64,000 nt of DNA, from contig DASVPY010000020.1 in the NCBI GenBank assembly GCA_036389395.1, positions 1 through 64,000 of the forward strand. Direction: 5' to 3'. Origin of the DNA: QHXQ01 sp036389395 (GTDB taxonomy: Bacteria; Acidobacteriota; Blastocatellia; Pyrinomonadales; Pyrinomonadaceae). The position numbers were made by a program, and so were the translations under genes. The notes beneath the pieces were generated by a model. It saw only the letters and a program-made list of their open reading frames with translations. It was not told the origin of the DNA and ran no database searches. This document shows, piece after piece, positions 1-10,600 of the stretch (within the stretch, counting starts at the first letter, position 1; every line of letters starts with the position of its first letter).

Positions 1-1308
<1,308 letters not shown>

Positions 1309-1314
1309 GATCTC

Positions 1315-1416
1315 AATTGCGGATTGGGGATTGCGGATTGCGGATTAACAGAGCAGATTGATTCACGAGCGCGGCCCGCCTTTCAATCCGCAATCCGCAA
1401 TCCCCAATCCGCAATT
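1315..1416. repeat. Intergenic palindrome, GATTGCGG family, perfect 32-bp arms
   Basis: Left arm 1315-1346 and right arm 1385-1416 are exact reverse complements over 32 nt, around a 38-nt loop. Each arm is itself made of direct repeats of the word GGATTGCGG/GGATTGGG. The right arm touches the stop codon of dnaG and the left arm ends six bases before the start of rpoD, so the whole dnaG-rpoD gap is this element. Same family as 23561-23640. Confidence 0.9.
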
Positions 1417-4388
1417 CACTGTCTCGGCAGCAGCGCGTTGCGCCAACGCGTCCACTCCAGGTGTTCGAGCACCAGCCGGTCGCGGCCGGCCTCGTCGCCG
1501 CCGCGCTCGGCCGCCGTGATCGCGGCCGACAACTCCTTCAGACGCCGCTCGGCGTACATCAGCCGCAGCGCCGTCAGACAACTCGCCGCCGAGGCGCGCA
1601 CGTCGTCGAGCGCCTCGCCCTCGGCCCGCACCGGCTCGCTCCACCAGACGAGCGCGACCAGCTTGCGCAACTCCTCGTCGTCGCCCGCGCGCTCGATCAG
1701 CGCGTCGAAGTCAACGGGCGCGCCGGCCGCGTCTATATCACGCAGGGCCGCGAACAGCGGCTCGGTCGGCAGTCCCGCGTAGACTTCCGGTTCGAGCGCG
1801 CCCAACACCTCGGCGCGCAACTCCGCGTCGTGGGCGAGCAGTTCGAGCAGCCGCTGCTCGGCGACGGTGGGCGGCACGCGCGCGGCCCGCGCGACCTGCT
1901 CCTTCACGTCCGCCGCGGCGCTGTCGCCCGCCGCCCGCGCGTTCACCTCGCGCCAGAGCGCGCGCCGCAGGCCGGCGTCTTCGACGCGCAGCGCGTCCAA
2001 CGCCTGATCGAAATACTCGCGGCGCTGCAACGGCTCGCGCACCGCGCGGACGAACGGCAAGACCTCTTTGACCGCCTCGCCTTTTTCGGGTGGGTTGTGG
2101 AGGTTGCGCCCCCGCGTCGCCTGCTCGATGACGAACTGGGTGAAGGGCTGCGCCTTGCCCCGGCGCTCGTGGTACGCCTCGACGCCGTGCGCGCGGATGA
2201 ACTCGTCCGGGTCCGCGCCGTCGGGTAGCACTAAGACTTTCAGCTCGAAGTTTTCCGCCAGCAGCGTCTCGATGGCGCGCTGCGCCGCCTTCACCCCCGC
2301 CCGATCACCATCATAATTGACGACCACTTTGCGCGCAAAGCGGCCCAACAGACGCGCCTGCTCCGGCGTCAAGGCCGTGCCCAGACTCGCCACCATGTTC
2401 CGCACGCCCGCCTGATAAGGCACGATCAGATCGAGGTAGCCTTCGACGAGGATCGCAAACCCCTTGCGCCGTATGTCGTCGCGCGTCAGGTGCAGCCCGT
2501 AGAGATGCCGGCCCTTCGTGTAAGCGGCCGTCTCCGGCGAGTTCAAATACTTCGGCTGCTCGTCGGGCGTGAGCACGCGCCCGCCGAAGGCCACGGGCCG
2601 CCCCTGCGCGTCCATGACGGGGAAGATGACGCGCCCGCGGAAACGATCATAGTGCCCGCCGCCGTCCTTGACGACGACGAGACCGCTCCGCTCGATCTGC
2701 GCCGCGCTCGCGCCCTTGCGCTTCAGGTGCGCGCTCAAGCCCTCCCAACTGTTCGGCGCGAAACCCAAACGGAACGCCCGCCGCGTCTCCTCCGTGATGC
2801 CGCGTTGCTCAAGATACTCGCGGCCCGCCTGCGCCTCGCCGCCCGCCGCCGCCAAGTGCTGCTCCCACCATTCGAGCGCCCACGCGTTCAACTCGATCAC
2901 GTCGTCCGCCTCGCGCCGCCGCGTCTCGAACTTCTGATCTTGCTCCATCGCCGGCAGCGGCACGTTCGCCTTCTCCGCCACGATCCGCACCGCCTCCGGG
3001 AACGACACCCGCTCAATTTCCATGACGAAGTTGAAGACGGAGCCGCCCTTGCCGCAGTTGTGCATGACACCAAGCTTGGTTGCGAATGAACTGGTTTCGC
3101 TAACAGTGATATCCACCACCCGCCTCGGCCCGGTGCTTCGCTCGATCTTGGTAATAGGCGAGAAGTAGTAGTTCGTGCCACCGACAGTTTCATAAAAACC
3201 GTTGAAGCATTCACGCTGGCGCGGGTAGTGGTTCCAGAACTCTTTATGATGAAGTCCGGTTTTATCCGTATGCTCGTTGTATCTGTAGAGGGCGATGTTT
3301 TCCCGCGCCTGTATCGCTAGCGCGAAGATGCCATAAGACAATTGACGCGAGATTGAAGTGGACATGCCTTGCTTATCACCATCGCCATCACGGTAACCGG
3401 ACAGCAAGGCTTTTTGTATGTTGACCGGCCAGTACAGAGCCTGTGCCGGCAGCTTTTTGTTTGCCGCCCCCCGGCCAAACCAGTAGGTCAACTGACACGC
3501 CAAATCGGTCTTGCTACAGTTGACCTCGCAGGTGTTAGGTTTATCCGGGTACTGATAAATAGTGGCCTTTAACCCGAACTCCTCTTTGAGAATCGAGATC
3601 AGTTCGGCGGCGAACGTGTCCCTCGAATTCGCATGAAACGTCCACCGCACGAAGCCGCGCCCGACCGAACCTTCCGCTAACCACAGACCGTATAATCTGG
3701 CCGTGCGCTCGTTGAGCGGCAGGGCTTCCACCCTGACGCCGTTAACCCGATTCTCGCGCGGGTTAATCACGTCGGGCGCAAAAAGATCGTGCGCCACACG
3801 TAAGCTGTCGGGGATGACAGGGAACACTAAATAATCGCCGGCCTTCAACTCATCCGCCCGACCCTCGCTCAATCTGAGGGCGTCCCGGTATTTACCGCTC
3901 CGGCGCGTATGCTTCTTGGCACTGAGGAACTTGAGGCTGCGCTCCGCGGTTTGGAAAATGTAAGGAACCGAGGCCACCACATGCTCCCGGCCGGCAAAGA
4001 TACAAGTGTGATCCGGGGTCAGCCAGAGCGGATCGTGCCTGAAAGCAGCGGTGCTAAAGCCAAGTAGCTCGTCGGCCGGCTTATAGATTACGTTGAGGAC
4101 TTGCTGCCAGCCCCCGTGCTTATCTAGTACCTGTTCGCCCGGCCGCACCTCAGCGATTGGCTTGAGTCCATCACGCGTCCAGATAAGTTCGTTCTCTTCT
4201 ACGCACCCAAAACAATAGAAGATGTCCTTCGCGGGGTTGACGGAGAACGAAGGCGTCTTCTCCTGGTGGAACGGGCAGCACGCCATCCAGTTCGCGCCCT
4301 TCTTCTTGAGCGCGACGTAGTCCTGCACGACGCGCACGATGTCCGCCTGGCGGCGCAGGTCGTCGATGAACGTCTGTGGGAAGCGCAT
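1416..4388 (-). CDS. dnaG: DNA primase DnaG, interrupted by an intein
   Basis: Makes the RNA primers for DNA replication. Start ATG at 4388 is chosen because MRFPQTFIDDLRRQADIV is the normal DnaG N-terminus; the frame stays open upstream to 4460 but without homology. The 990-residue precursor has the CHC2 zinc finger (Cys38, His41, Cys59, Cys62) broken after Gly61 by a 383-residue intein (62-444). The chain resumes with CGKGGSVFNFVMEIER, restoring the last zinc ligand. Then follow the catalytic core and TOPRIM region (ILVEGYLDLIVPYQAG, with VVNYDGDRAG) and a C-terminal helicase-binding-type region. The spliced enzyme would be 607 residues, normal for the family. It is upstream of rpoD and probably co-transcribed. 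Activity depends on splicing, since the unspliced zinc finger cannot be linear. Confidence 0.96.
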   Translation of the reverse strand: MRFPQTFIDDLRRQADIVRVVQDYVALKKKGANWMACCPFHQEKTPSFSVNPAKDIFYCFGCVEENELIWTRDGLKPIAEVRPGEQVLDKHGGWQQVLNVIYKPADELLGFSTAAFRHDPLWLTPDHTCIFAGREHVVASVPYIFQTAERSLKFLSAKKHTRRSGKYRDALRLSEGRADELKAGDYLVFPVIPDSLRVAHDLFAPDVINPRENRVNGVRVEALPLNERTARLYGLWLAEGSVGRGFVRWTFHANSRDTFAAELISILKEEFGLKATIYQYPDKPNTCEVNCSKTDLACQLTYWFGRGAANKKLPAQALYWPVNIQKALLSGYRDGDGDKQGMSTSISRQLSYGIFALAIQARENIALYRYNEHTDKTGLHHKEFWNHYPRQRECFNGFYETVGGTNYYFSPITKIERSTGPRRVVDITVSETSSFATKLGVMHNCGKGGSVFNFVMEIERVSFPEAVRIVAEKANVPLPAMEQDQKFETRRREADDVIELNAWALEWWEQHLAAAGGEAQAGREYLEQRGITEETRRAFRLGFAPNSWEGLSAHLKRKGASAAQIERSGLVVVKDGGGHYDRFRGRVIFPVMDAQGRPVAFGGRVLTPDEQPKYLNSPETAAYTKGRHLYGLHLTRDDIRRKGFAILVEGYLDLIVPYQAGVRNMVASLGTALTPEQARLLGRFARKVVVNYDGDRAGVKAAQRAIETLLAENFELKVLVLPDGADPDEFIRAHGVEAYHERRGKAQPFTQFVIEQATRGRNLHNPPEKGEAVKEVLPFVRAVREPLQRREYFDQALDALRVEDAGLRRALWREVNARAAGDSAAADVKEQVARAARVPPTVAEQRLLELLAHDAELRAEVLGALEPEVYAGLPTEPLFAALRDIDAAGAPVDFDALIERAGDDEELRKLVALVWWSEPVRAEGEALDDVRASAASCLTALRLMYAERRLKELSAAITAAERGGDEAGRDRLVLEHLEWTRWRNALLPRQ
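3057..4205 (-). other. Intein with LAGLIDADG endonuclease inside DnaG
   Basis: A 383-residue in-frame insertion (DnaG precursor residues 62-444). It begins with Cys (CVEENELIW), has a block B TPDH (Thr124-His127), two LAGLIDADG helices (LYGLWLAEG at 232-240 and LLSGYRDGDGD at 328-338) with both catalytic acids present, block F VVDITVSETSSFATKLG, and ends in His-Asn before +1 Cys. All residues expected for class 1 splicing and for an active homing endonuclease are visible. Its base composition is close to 50% G+C by eye, against clearly higher values in the flanking dnaG sequence, so recent horizontal arrival is likely (inference). Confidence 0.95.
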
Positions 4389-4556
4389 GAGCTTGGTTGT
4401 GCCGGCGCGGCCCCGGCGCGGCGATTTTAGGGCCGCGGCGCAGGGGCCGCCAACCCGCACGCGCTTGCCGCCTTGTTGACGCGCGGCGCGGCCGGCTCAT
4501 ATGCTCGCCGCGGCGCGTGCGGCTTGGGGAGCGCGCGCGCCGCGGTCAGGCTCGGC

Positions 4557-5351
4557 GTGAAGATCACGGCCACCATCATCACCTTCAACGAGGCGGCGCA
4601 CATCCGCGCGGCGTGCGCCTCCGTCGCCTGGGCCGACGAGGTGCTGGTCGTGGACTCGGAGTCCACGGACGCGACCCGCGAGCTCGCCCGCGCGTGCGGC
4701 GCGCGCGTCATCACGCGCCCCTGGCCCGGCTTCGCCGCGCAGAAGCAGTTCGCGGCGGATGCGGCCGCCAACGACTGGGTCTTCAGTCTCGACGCCGACG
4801 AGCGCGTCTCGCCCGAACTGCGCGCGCGCATCGAAGACCTGCTCTACACGCCCGCCGCGCGCCTCGCCGACGGCTACCGCGTCGCCCGCCGCTCGTTCTA
4901 CATGAACCGCTGGATACGCGGCGGCGGCTGGTATCCCGACTACCAACTGCGGCTCTACAACCGCACGCGCGGGCGCTGGGCCGGCGCGCACATACACGAG
5001 TCGGTCAGGATGGACGCGGGCGCGCGCGTCGAGACGCTCGCGGGCGATCTGCTCCACTACTCCGTGCGCGACGCGGCCCAGCACCACCGCATGATCGGCG
5101 AGCGCTACGCGCCGCTCGCCGCGCGCCAACTCTTCGAGCAGGGCCGCCGCACCAACCCCTGGCGCATCGCCGCCGCGGGGCCCGCGACCTTCGTCCGCAG
5201 CTTCATCCTCAAGGGCGGCTGGCGCGACGGCCTCGCCGGCTATGCAATCGCGCGCTTCGCCGCGCACCACGCCTTTCTCAAATACCTCCTGCTCTGGGAA
5301 CTACAACAGGGCGGCGAGCCGGCGCGCGACGACGAGCAGACCGGCGCGTGA
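4557..5351 (+). CDS. Glycosyltransferase family 2, WaaE/KdtX-like
   Basis: A 264-residue GT-A fold transferase that would add a sugar to a lipid-linked or core oligosaccharide at the cytoplasmic face. The N-terminus KITATIITFNEAAHI is the family start; the nucleotide-binding acidic motif is FSLDADERV, and RRSFYMNRWIRGGGWYPDYQ plus HIHESV are typical of the lipopolysaccharide-core glucosyltransferase (WaaE/KdtX) subgroup. GTG at 4557 is preferred over an in-frame TTG at 4473 because homology begins immediately after it. The stop overlaps the GTG of the next gene by four bases, implying translational coupling with the GT9 gene. Acceptor is unknown. Confidence 0.9.
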   Translation: MKITATIITFNEAAHIRAACASVAWADEVLVVDSESTDATRELARACGARVITRPWPGFAAQKQFAADAAANDWVFSLDADERVSPELRARIEDLLYTPAARLADGYRVARRSFYMNRWIRGGGWYPDYQLRLYNRTRGRWAGAHIHESVRMDAGARVETLAGDLLHYSVRDAAQHHRMIGERYAPLAARQLFEQGRRTNPWRIAAAGPATFVRSFILKGGWRDGLAGYAIARFAAHHAFLKYLLLWELQQGGEPARDDEQTGA

Positions 5352-6538
5352 GTGTACCGACGATGACGAGGGGTCTACACGGCACAGAGCCGGCCGACGA
5401 CGCGACGACGAACGGCGTGCCAACGCACGGCGCGACGGCGCGTGCGGCGCAGACCACGCCCGTGCCGTTCTCTTCGTCGCCCGCGCCGCTCGCGCCCGCG
5501 CGCTGGGACTGGCGTGCGGTGCGGCACGTCCTTGTCGTGCGGCTGCGCTCCATCGGCGACACGGTGCTGGCGACGCCCGCGCTCGACGCCCTGCGCCGCT
5601 TCCTCCCCGACGCGCGCATCGATCTGCTGCTCGAAGACTGGGTCGCGCCGCTGCTCGCGGGGTTCGACGCGGTGGACGAGATCATCACGGTCGCGCCCGG
5701 CAGCACGCGCGCGCGCATCAACGTGGCGCGCCGACTCCGCGCCGCGCGCTACGACGTGGCCTACAACCTGCACGGCGGCACGACCGCCACGCTGCTCGTC
5801 CGCGCGTCGGGCGCGCGCTACCGCGTCGGCTACGCCGACTACCAGTACGGCTTCCTCTACAACCACCTCGCGCCGCCGTCCGCGGAGCTTTGGCAAAAGC
5901 CGCAGACGCACTCGGCCGAGCAACAACTCGCGCTCGTAGGTTGGACGGGCGTGCCCGTGACCGACCGCCCGCCGGCAAGACTCGTCGTGACGCCGGCGGC
6001 GGACGCGAGCGTCGGCGCGAAGCTCCGCGCCGCCGGGCACGCAGGGGCGCAGCCGTTCGCGCTCGTCCACCCGGCCGCCGCCTTCGACTCGAAGCAGTGG
6101 GCGGCGGAGAACTTCGCGCGCGTGGTCGAACATCTCGCGGCGCGCGGACTCAACGCCGTCGCCGTCGCCGCGCCGCACGAGCGACAGGTGCTCGCGCGGC
6201 TGCGCGAGTTGACGAACACACGGCTCGTCACCTGCGACGATCTCGCGCTGCCCGAACTCGTCGCGCTGGCGGCGCGCGCGCGCCTGTTCGTCGGGAACGA
6301 CAGCGGCGTCGCGCACATCGCGGCGGCCGTGGGCACGCCCGCCGTCGTCGTCTTCGGCTCGTCGAACGTCGCGCACTGGCATCCGTGGACGCGCGCGCCG
6401 TGGGCGGTCGTGCGCGAAGAGATGCCCTGCGCGCCGTGCCCCGGCTACACCTGCGCCGAGTTCGCGGAGGCGCAGTGCATCCGCCGCGTCACGGTCGCGC
6501 GCGTCGTCGCGGCGGTCGAGTCGGTCTTACCAGGTTGA
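5348..6538 (+). CDS. Glycosyltransferase family 9 (heptosyltransferase-like)
   Basis: A 396-residue GT-B transferase of the ADP-heptose:LPS heptosyltransferase family. After about 60 poorly conserved residues comes VRHVLVVRLRSIGDTVLATPAL, the classic GT9 N-terminal motif; the C-terminal donor site has FVGNDSGVAHIAAAVGTP and VVVFGSSNVAHWHPW. A cysteine-rich segment near the end (CAPCPGYTCAEF) is common in the family. GTG at 5348 overlaps the preceding stop by four bases (GTGA); ATG at 5363 is an alternative start. With the GT2 upstream it probably acts in lipopolysaccharide core synthesis. Sequence in this frame upstream of 5348 is an antiphase shadow of the GT2 gene. Confidence 0.92.
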   Translation: MSVPTMTRGLHGTEPADDATTNGVPTHGATARAAQTTPVPFSSSPAPLAPARWDWRAVRHVLVVRLRSIGDTVLATPALDALRRFLPDARIDLLLEDWVAPLLAGFDAVDEIITVAPGSTRARINVARRLRAARYDVAYNLHGGTTATLLVRASGARYRVGYADYQYGFLYNHLAPPSAELWQKPQTHSAEQQLALVGWTGVPVTDRPPARLVVTPAADASVGAKLRAAGHAGAQPFALVHPAAAFDSKQWAAENFARVVEHLAARGLNAVAVAAPHERQVLARLRELTNTRLVTCDDLALPELVALAARARLFVGNDSGVAHIAAAVGTPAVVVFGSSNVAHWHPWTRAPWAVVREEMPCAPCPGYTCAEFAEAQCIRRVTVARVVAAVESVLPG

Positions 6539-6555
6539 GTGTGGCGAGGGGTAGA

Positions 6556-6642
6556 TTTAACACAGAGTACACAGAGGTCACACAGAGGCCACAGTAAAAA
6601 AAACTGTGCTCTCTGTGTGACCTCTGTGTACTCTGTGTTGAA
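6556..6642. repeat. Intergenic palindrome, CACAGAG family
   Basis: Arms 6556-6595 and 6603-6642 pair at 37 of 40 positions around a 7-nt A-only loop. Each arm is a run of direct words ACACAGAGG/TACACAGAG. It sits between the convergent GT9 and ankyrin genes and could act as a two-way transcription terminator. Relatives at 10752, 41163, 42951, 47663 and 54557. Confidence 0.9.
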
Positions 6643-6680
6643 CTGATCTTTGGCTACGGGCAACTACAAAGATCAACTAG

Positions 6681-7931
6681 CTACTGCCGCGCGCCCGCGG
6701 CGAGGAGGGCTTTGGTGGTGTCGTTGTGGCCGTGGGCGCGGGCGAGCATGAGGGCGGTGCGGCCGCCGTCGTCGGTCGCGTTCACGTCCGCGCCGCCGGC
6801 GATGAGCGCCTTGACCGTGTCCTTGTGCCCGTGCTCGGCGGCGACCATCAAGAGCGTCTGCCCGCCGGGGCCGCGCTCGTTGATGTCGGCCCCGCCCGCG
6901 ATGAAGACCTTCAGCGTGTCGTTGTGCCCTTCGCGTGCCGCCGCCATGAGCGCCGCCTTGCCGTCCTCGTCTTTGACGCTCACGCCCGCGGCCAGCAGCC
7001 CGCGCACAGACAGCTTGTAGCCCTCGCGCCCCGCCAGCAGCAGCGCGGTCTGCCCGCGTTCGTCGCGCGCGCGCGCGTCCGCGCCGCTCTCGACGAGCAG
7101 CTTGATGATGTCGTCGTTGTTGGCGGGGACGGCGCGCATCAACAACGTCTCGCCGCCCTTGAGCCGCTCGCGCGCGTCCGCCCCGGCGCGCAGCAGCACG
7201 CGCAGGACTTCCGCCTGCCCGGCTTCGACGGCGACGAGCGTCGCGTGCCGGCCCTCGTCGTCCTTGAGCCGCAGGTTCGCGCCGCCCTTGACGAGCGCGT
7301 CCACGACATCGGCGTGGCCGAGCGCGGCCGCTTTGATGAGCGCGGTCTGCCCTTTCGCGTCGCGCGCGTCGGGGCGCGCGCCCGCGCGTATGAGCGCGCG
7401 CACGACCTCGCCGAAGTTACCGGCCGCGGCGAGCATGAGCGCCGTCTGATCGTTCTTGTCGCGGAACTCAACCTGCGCCCCGGCTTCAGCCAGGAGGCGC
7501 GCCGGCTCGGCGTAGCCCTTCTCGGCGGCGAGCAGGAGCGCGGTCTTGCCGTCGTTGTCCGCCACGTCGAGATCGGCGCGCGCGGCGACGAGCGCGCGGA
7601 CGACTTCCGCGTAGTTGCCCGCGACGGCGAGCATGAGCGCCGACTTGTTGAACGCGTCGCGCACGTCGGGCTGCGCGCCCGCGTCGAGTTGCGCGCGGAC
7701 GGTGATGGCGTCGCCGATGACGGCCGCCCGCAACAGCGCGTCGTCCCGACGGCGTTGCAACTCCTCTTCCGTCGGCGTCGGGGCGGGCGTCGGGGTCGGG
7801 GTCGGGGTTGGCGTCGGCGTCGCGCGCAGCGCCGGGGTCGCGCTCTGCGTTGGGTTCGCACTCTGCGCCGCGGCGGGCAGCGCGCACAGCGTCAGCGTGA
7901 TGACCAGAAGCATTCGTTGGGGGCGTCGCAT
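6681..7931 (-). CDS. Exported ankyrin-repeat protein
   Basis: A 416-residue protein with a cleavable signal peptide (MLLVITLTLCALPAAAQ), a Thr-Pro repeat linker at about residues 37-53, then about ten or eleven ankyrin repeats filling the rest (recurring GQTALMLAAREGH-type units about 33 residues long). Ankyrin arrays bind other proteins; no catalytic domain is visible, so it is probably a periplasmic or surface binding module of unknown partner. ATG at 7931 is preceded at some distance by AAGGAG. It stands alone, convergent with the GT9 gene and downstream of mutS2 on the same strand, the two being separated by a palindrome. Confidence 0.93.
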   Translation of the reverse strand: MRRPQRMLLVITLTLCALPAAAQSANPTQSATPALRATPTPTPTPTPTPAPTPTEEELQRRRDDALLRAAVIGDAITVRAQLDAGAQPDVRDAFNKSALMLAVAGNYAEVVRALVAARADLDVADNDGKTALLLAAEKGYAEPARLLAEAGAQVEFRDKNDQTALMLAAAGNFGEVVRALIRAGARPDARDAKGQTALIKAAALGHADVVDALVKGGANLRLKDDEGRHATLVAVEAGQAEVLRVLLRAGADARERLKGGETLLMRAVPANNDDIIKLLVESGADARARDERGQTALLLAGREGYKLSVRGLLAAGVSVKDEDGKAALMAAAREGHNDTLKVFIAGGADINERGPGGQTLLMVAAEHGHKDTVKALIAGGADVNATDDGGRTALMLARAHGHNDTTKALLAAGARQ

Positions 7932-7970
7932 GGTGTGCCGATAGCTCCTTCGTCTGGCTGTATTGATTCT

Positions 7971-8068
7971 CTTTGCGGCCCTTTGCGGCCCGCTTCGCGG
8001 CCTTTGCGGTTAAGTCTTAAAGCTCTAACCGCAAAGGACGCAAAGGAGAGCCGCGAAGGTACGCAAAG
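7971..8068. repeat. Intergenic palindrome, GCAAAG family
   Basis: Left arm 7971-8012 and right arm 8026-8068 are imperfect inverted copies built of the words CTTTGCGG / CCGCAAAGG around a 13-nt loop containing TCTTAA. It ends four bases from the mutS2 stop codon. The related CACGAAGC element is at 49965-50024. Confidence 0.85.
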
Positions 8069-8071
8069 GGG

Positions 8072-10600
8072 TTATTGCTTTAACTCGACGACGGTCGCGC
8101 CCGCGCCACCTTGTTCGGGCGGGGCGGGCGCGAAGCTGGCGACGTGCGGGTGCGTGCGCAGGAACTCCGCGAGCGCGCGCCGCAACGCGCCCGTGCCGTG
8201 CCCGTGGATGAGGCGGACGCGCGCCAGGCTGTTCAAGAAAGCTTCGTCCAAAAACTTGTCGGCCGCCTCGACCGCCTCGTCGGTCGTGCGCCCGATGACG
8301 TTCAACTCGGCCTCGGCCGCGTGCTGCGCCGCGCCGCGGCGCACCTGCGTCGTGCGCGCGGCCGCCGCCGCCATGCGTTCGAGCTGCGACTGGCGCGCCG
8401 TGTCGGGCGCGGGCGCGCGCTCCATCAATTCGAGGTTCGCCAACTTCTCGCGCAGGCGCAGCGCGCCGACGCGCACCTCCGCCTCGCCGCCCGACACGCG
8501 CTCGACCGTGCCCGTCTTGCCGAACGTGCGCAGACGCACCGTGTCGCCCGCGACGATGTCGCGCTCGACGGTCGCGGGGCGAAACGCTTCGTCGCGCGTG
8601 CGCGCGTTCGTCGTGCCCGCATTCGTCGCGCCCCTGCGTTCGTCGCCGCCCGCTTGCGCGCCGCCTTCGTCGCGGCGCACGACGCGGACGCCGGGCGCGT
8701 GTTCGCCCGCGTGCGTCTGCGGCGCGCGCGTCGCGGCGGCGCGCTGCGCCGTGCGGCGCAACTCGGCGGCGCGGCGCTCGGCCTCGCGCTCGACCTTGAG
8801 CCGCACGGCGCGCTCCTCGATCTGCGCGAGCGCCTCCTGCGTGCGCCGCTCGAAGTCCGCGACGGCGGCGCGCAGGTCGCGCTCGAACGCCTGCTGCCGC
8901 TCGCGCTCGCGGCGCTCGGCCTCGCGTTCGAGGCCGGCGTACTTCTCGGCCACGGCCGCGCGCTCCTCTTCGAGCGCGCCGCGCAACGCCTCGGCCTGCG
9001 CCGCCTCGCGCTGGATGCGCCGCAGGTATTCGGCGGCCGTGCGCGCCGACTCGCTGACGCGCGCGCCCGCGGCTGCGACGAGCTCGGCGGGGAAGCCGAA
9101 GCGCCGCGCGATCTCCAGACCCGAAGACGAGCCGGCGCGGCCGACGAGCAGACGATACGTCGGCTGCAAGGTCTGTTCGTCGAACTCGACGCTCGCGTTC
9201 GTCACGCCCGGCTCGTTCGCCGCGTAGTGCTTCAAGCCGCTGTAGTGCGTCGTGGCGACGACGTGCGCGGCGCAGGCGTGGCGGAAGTGATCCACGATGG
9301 CGACGCCCAGGGCCGAACCCTCTTCCGGGTCCGTGCCCGTGCCGACCTCGTCCAACAGGACGAGCGCGGGCGCGCGGCAGAGTTCCAACATGCGACTGAT
9401 GTTGGCGATGTGCGCGGTGAAGGTGGAGAGGTGCGCGGCGAGCGACTGGCGGTCGCCGATGTCCGCGAGCACGGAGGCGTAGCGCGGCACGCGCGCGGCT
9501 GCGGCCGGGACGTGCAAGCCCGAAAGCGCCATCAGCGCCAGCAGGCCGGCGGTCTTGAGCACGACCGTCTTGCCGCCCGCGTTCGCGCCGGAGATGACCA
9601 TGACGGGCGCTTCGGCGTCGAGCCGCAGCGAGACGGGCACGACCCGCTCGCCCGTGGCGCGCAGGTTCTCTTCGAGCAGCGGGTGGCGCGCGGCGTCGAA
9701 TTCGAGCGTGCCGCCGTCTTCGATGATCGGCTGCACGCAGTTGAACGTGCGCGCGAGCGCGGCACTGGCGGCGACGAAGTCCAGTTCGGCGACGACTGCG
9801 GCGGCGCGCTCAAGCGCGGGCAGCTCGCGGCGCAGTTCGTCGGTCAGCGTGGCGAGGATGCGCGTGATCTCGCGCGCCTCGGTCTCGCGCAGGGCTTGCA
9901 GTTCGTTGTTCGACTCGATGGTTTCGAGCGGCTCGACGAAGACCGTCTGACCCGAAGACGACGAGCCGTGCGCGACGCCCGCGACGCGCCCGCGGTGATC
10001 GGCGCGCACGGGGATGACGAAGCGCTCGTTGCGCAGCGTCACGAGTTGATCCTGCACGGCCTCTTCCGAGCGGCGCATCACGCCTTCGAGCGTGCGCGTG
10101 ATCTGCGAGCGCAGGCGGTTGATGTCGTGGCGTATGCGCGCGAGTTCGGGGCTGGCGCGGTCGTCCAGTTCGCCGCCCGGCAGAATCTTCGCGGTGATAC
10201 GCGCGGCGAGCGTGTACAACTCGCGCGGCAGGTCGGCGACGAGCGCCCACAGCACCGGCGCGTCGGCGCGCTCGGCCTGTATGCGCGCGCGCGCCTCGCC
10301 CACCTGATCGCAGAGCCGCGCCAGCTCTAAGAGCGCGAGCGGGTCGAGCACCACGCCCTCGATGCGCAGGCGCGCGAGCGCGTCCGCCGGGTCGCTCAAC
10401 TCCGAGAACGACCAGCCCGCGCCGCGCCGCCGCAGCTCAAGACACTCGGCGACGGCGTCGAGCGCGCGCTGCAACGCGGCGCGGTCGGCGAGCGGCGCGA
10501 GCGCGTCCGCGCGCGCCCGCCCCATCGGCGTCTGCGCCCCGCGCCGCACCAGCGCGCGCAACTCTTCGTACTCCAACACCCCGAAGGCTTGTTCGTTCAT
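8072..10600 (-). CDS. mutS2: Endonuclease MutS2
   Basis: An 842-residue member of the MutS2 family, a MutS-like ATPase dimer with a C-terminal Smr nuclease domain, implicated in suppressing recombination and in rescue of collided ribosomes. Visible: connector/lever helices, Walker A SGANAGGKT (338-345), Walker B VLLDEVGTGTDPEEG, a long Arg/Glu/Ala-rich coiled coil (about 500-620), a KOW-like segment (DTVRLRTFGKTGTVERVSGG), and the Smr domain ending near the C-terminus with LIHGHGTGALRRAL. Between coiled coil and KOW there is a low-complexity linker rich in Thr, Asn and Ala (about residues 640-675). No mismatch-recognition domain I is present, as expected for MutS2. Confidence 0.95.
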   Translation of the reverse strand: MNEQAFGVLEYEELRALVRRGAQTPMGRARADALAPLADRAALQRALDAVAECLELRRRGAGWSFSELSDPADALARLRIEGVVLDPLALLELARLCDQVGEARARIQAERADAPVLWALVADLPRELYTLAARITAKILPGGELDDRASPELARIRHDINRLRSQITRTLEGVMRRSEEAVQDQLVTLRNERFVIPVRADHRGRVAGVAHGSSSSGQTVFVEPLETIESNNELQALRETEAREITRILATLTDELRRELPALERAAAVVAELDFVAASAALARTFNCVQPIIEDGGTLEFDAARHPLLEENLRATGERVVPVSLRLDAEAPVMVISGANAGGKTVVLKTAGLLALMALSGLHVPAAAARVPRYASVLADIGDRQSLAAHLSTFTAHIANISRMLELCRAPALVLLDEVGTGTDPEEGSALGVAIVDHFRHACAAHVVATTHYSGLKHYAANEPGVTNASVEFDEQTLQPTYRLLVGRAGSSSGLEIARRFGFPAELVAAAGARVSESARTAAEYLRRIQREAAQAEALRGALEEERAAVAEKYAGLEREAERRERERQQAFERDLRAAVADFERRTQEALAQIEERAVRLKVEREAERRAAELRRTAQRAAATRAPQTHAGEHAPGVRVVRRDEGGAQAGGDERRGATNAGTTNARTRDEAFRPATVERDIVAGDTVRLRTFGKTGTVERVSGGEAEVRVGALRLREKLANLELMERAPAPDTARQSQLERMAAAAARTTQVRRGAAQHAAEAELNVIGRTTDEAVEAADKFLDEAFLNSLARVRLIHGHGTGALRRALAEFLRTHPHVASFAPAPPEQGGAGATVVELKQ

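Noticed and set aside
4397..5347. In-frame extension of the GT9 gene upstream through the GT2 gene
   Set aside because: It overlaps a well-supported GT2 gene in another frame and has Arg-rich, low-complexity composition typical of antiphase shadows at high G+C.
6556..6642. CACAGAG word repeats as a CRISPR array
   Set aside because: The units are direct within an arm but arms are inverted, units are under 15 nt, and there are no spacers of equal length or cas genes.
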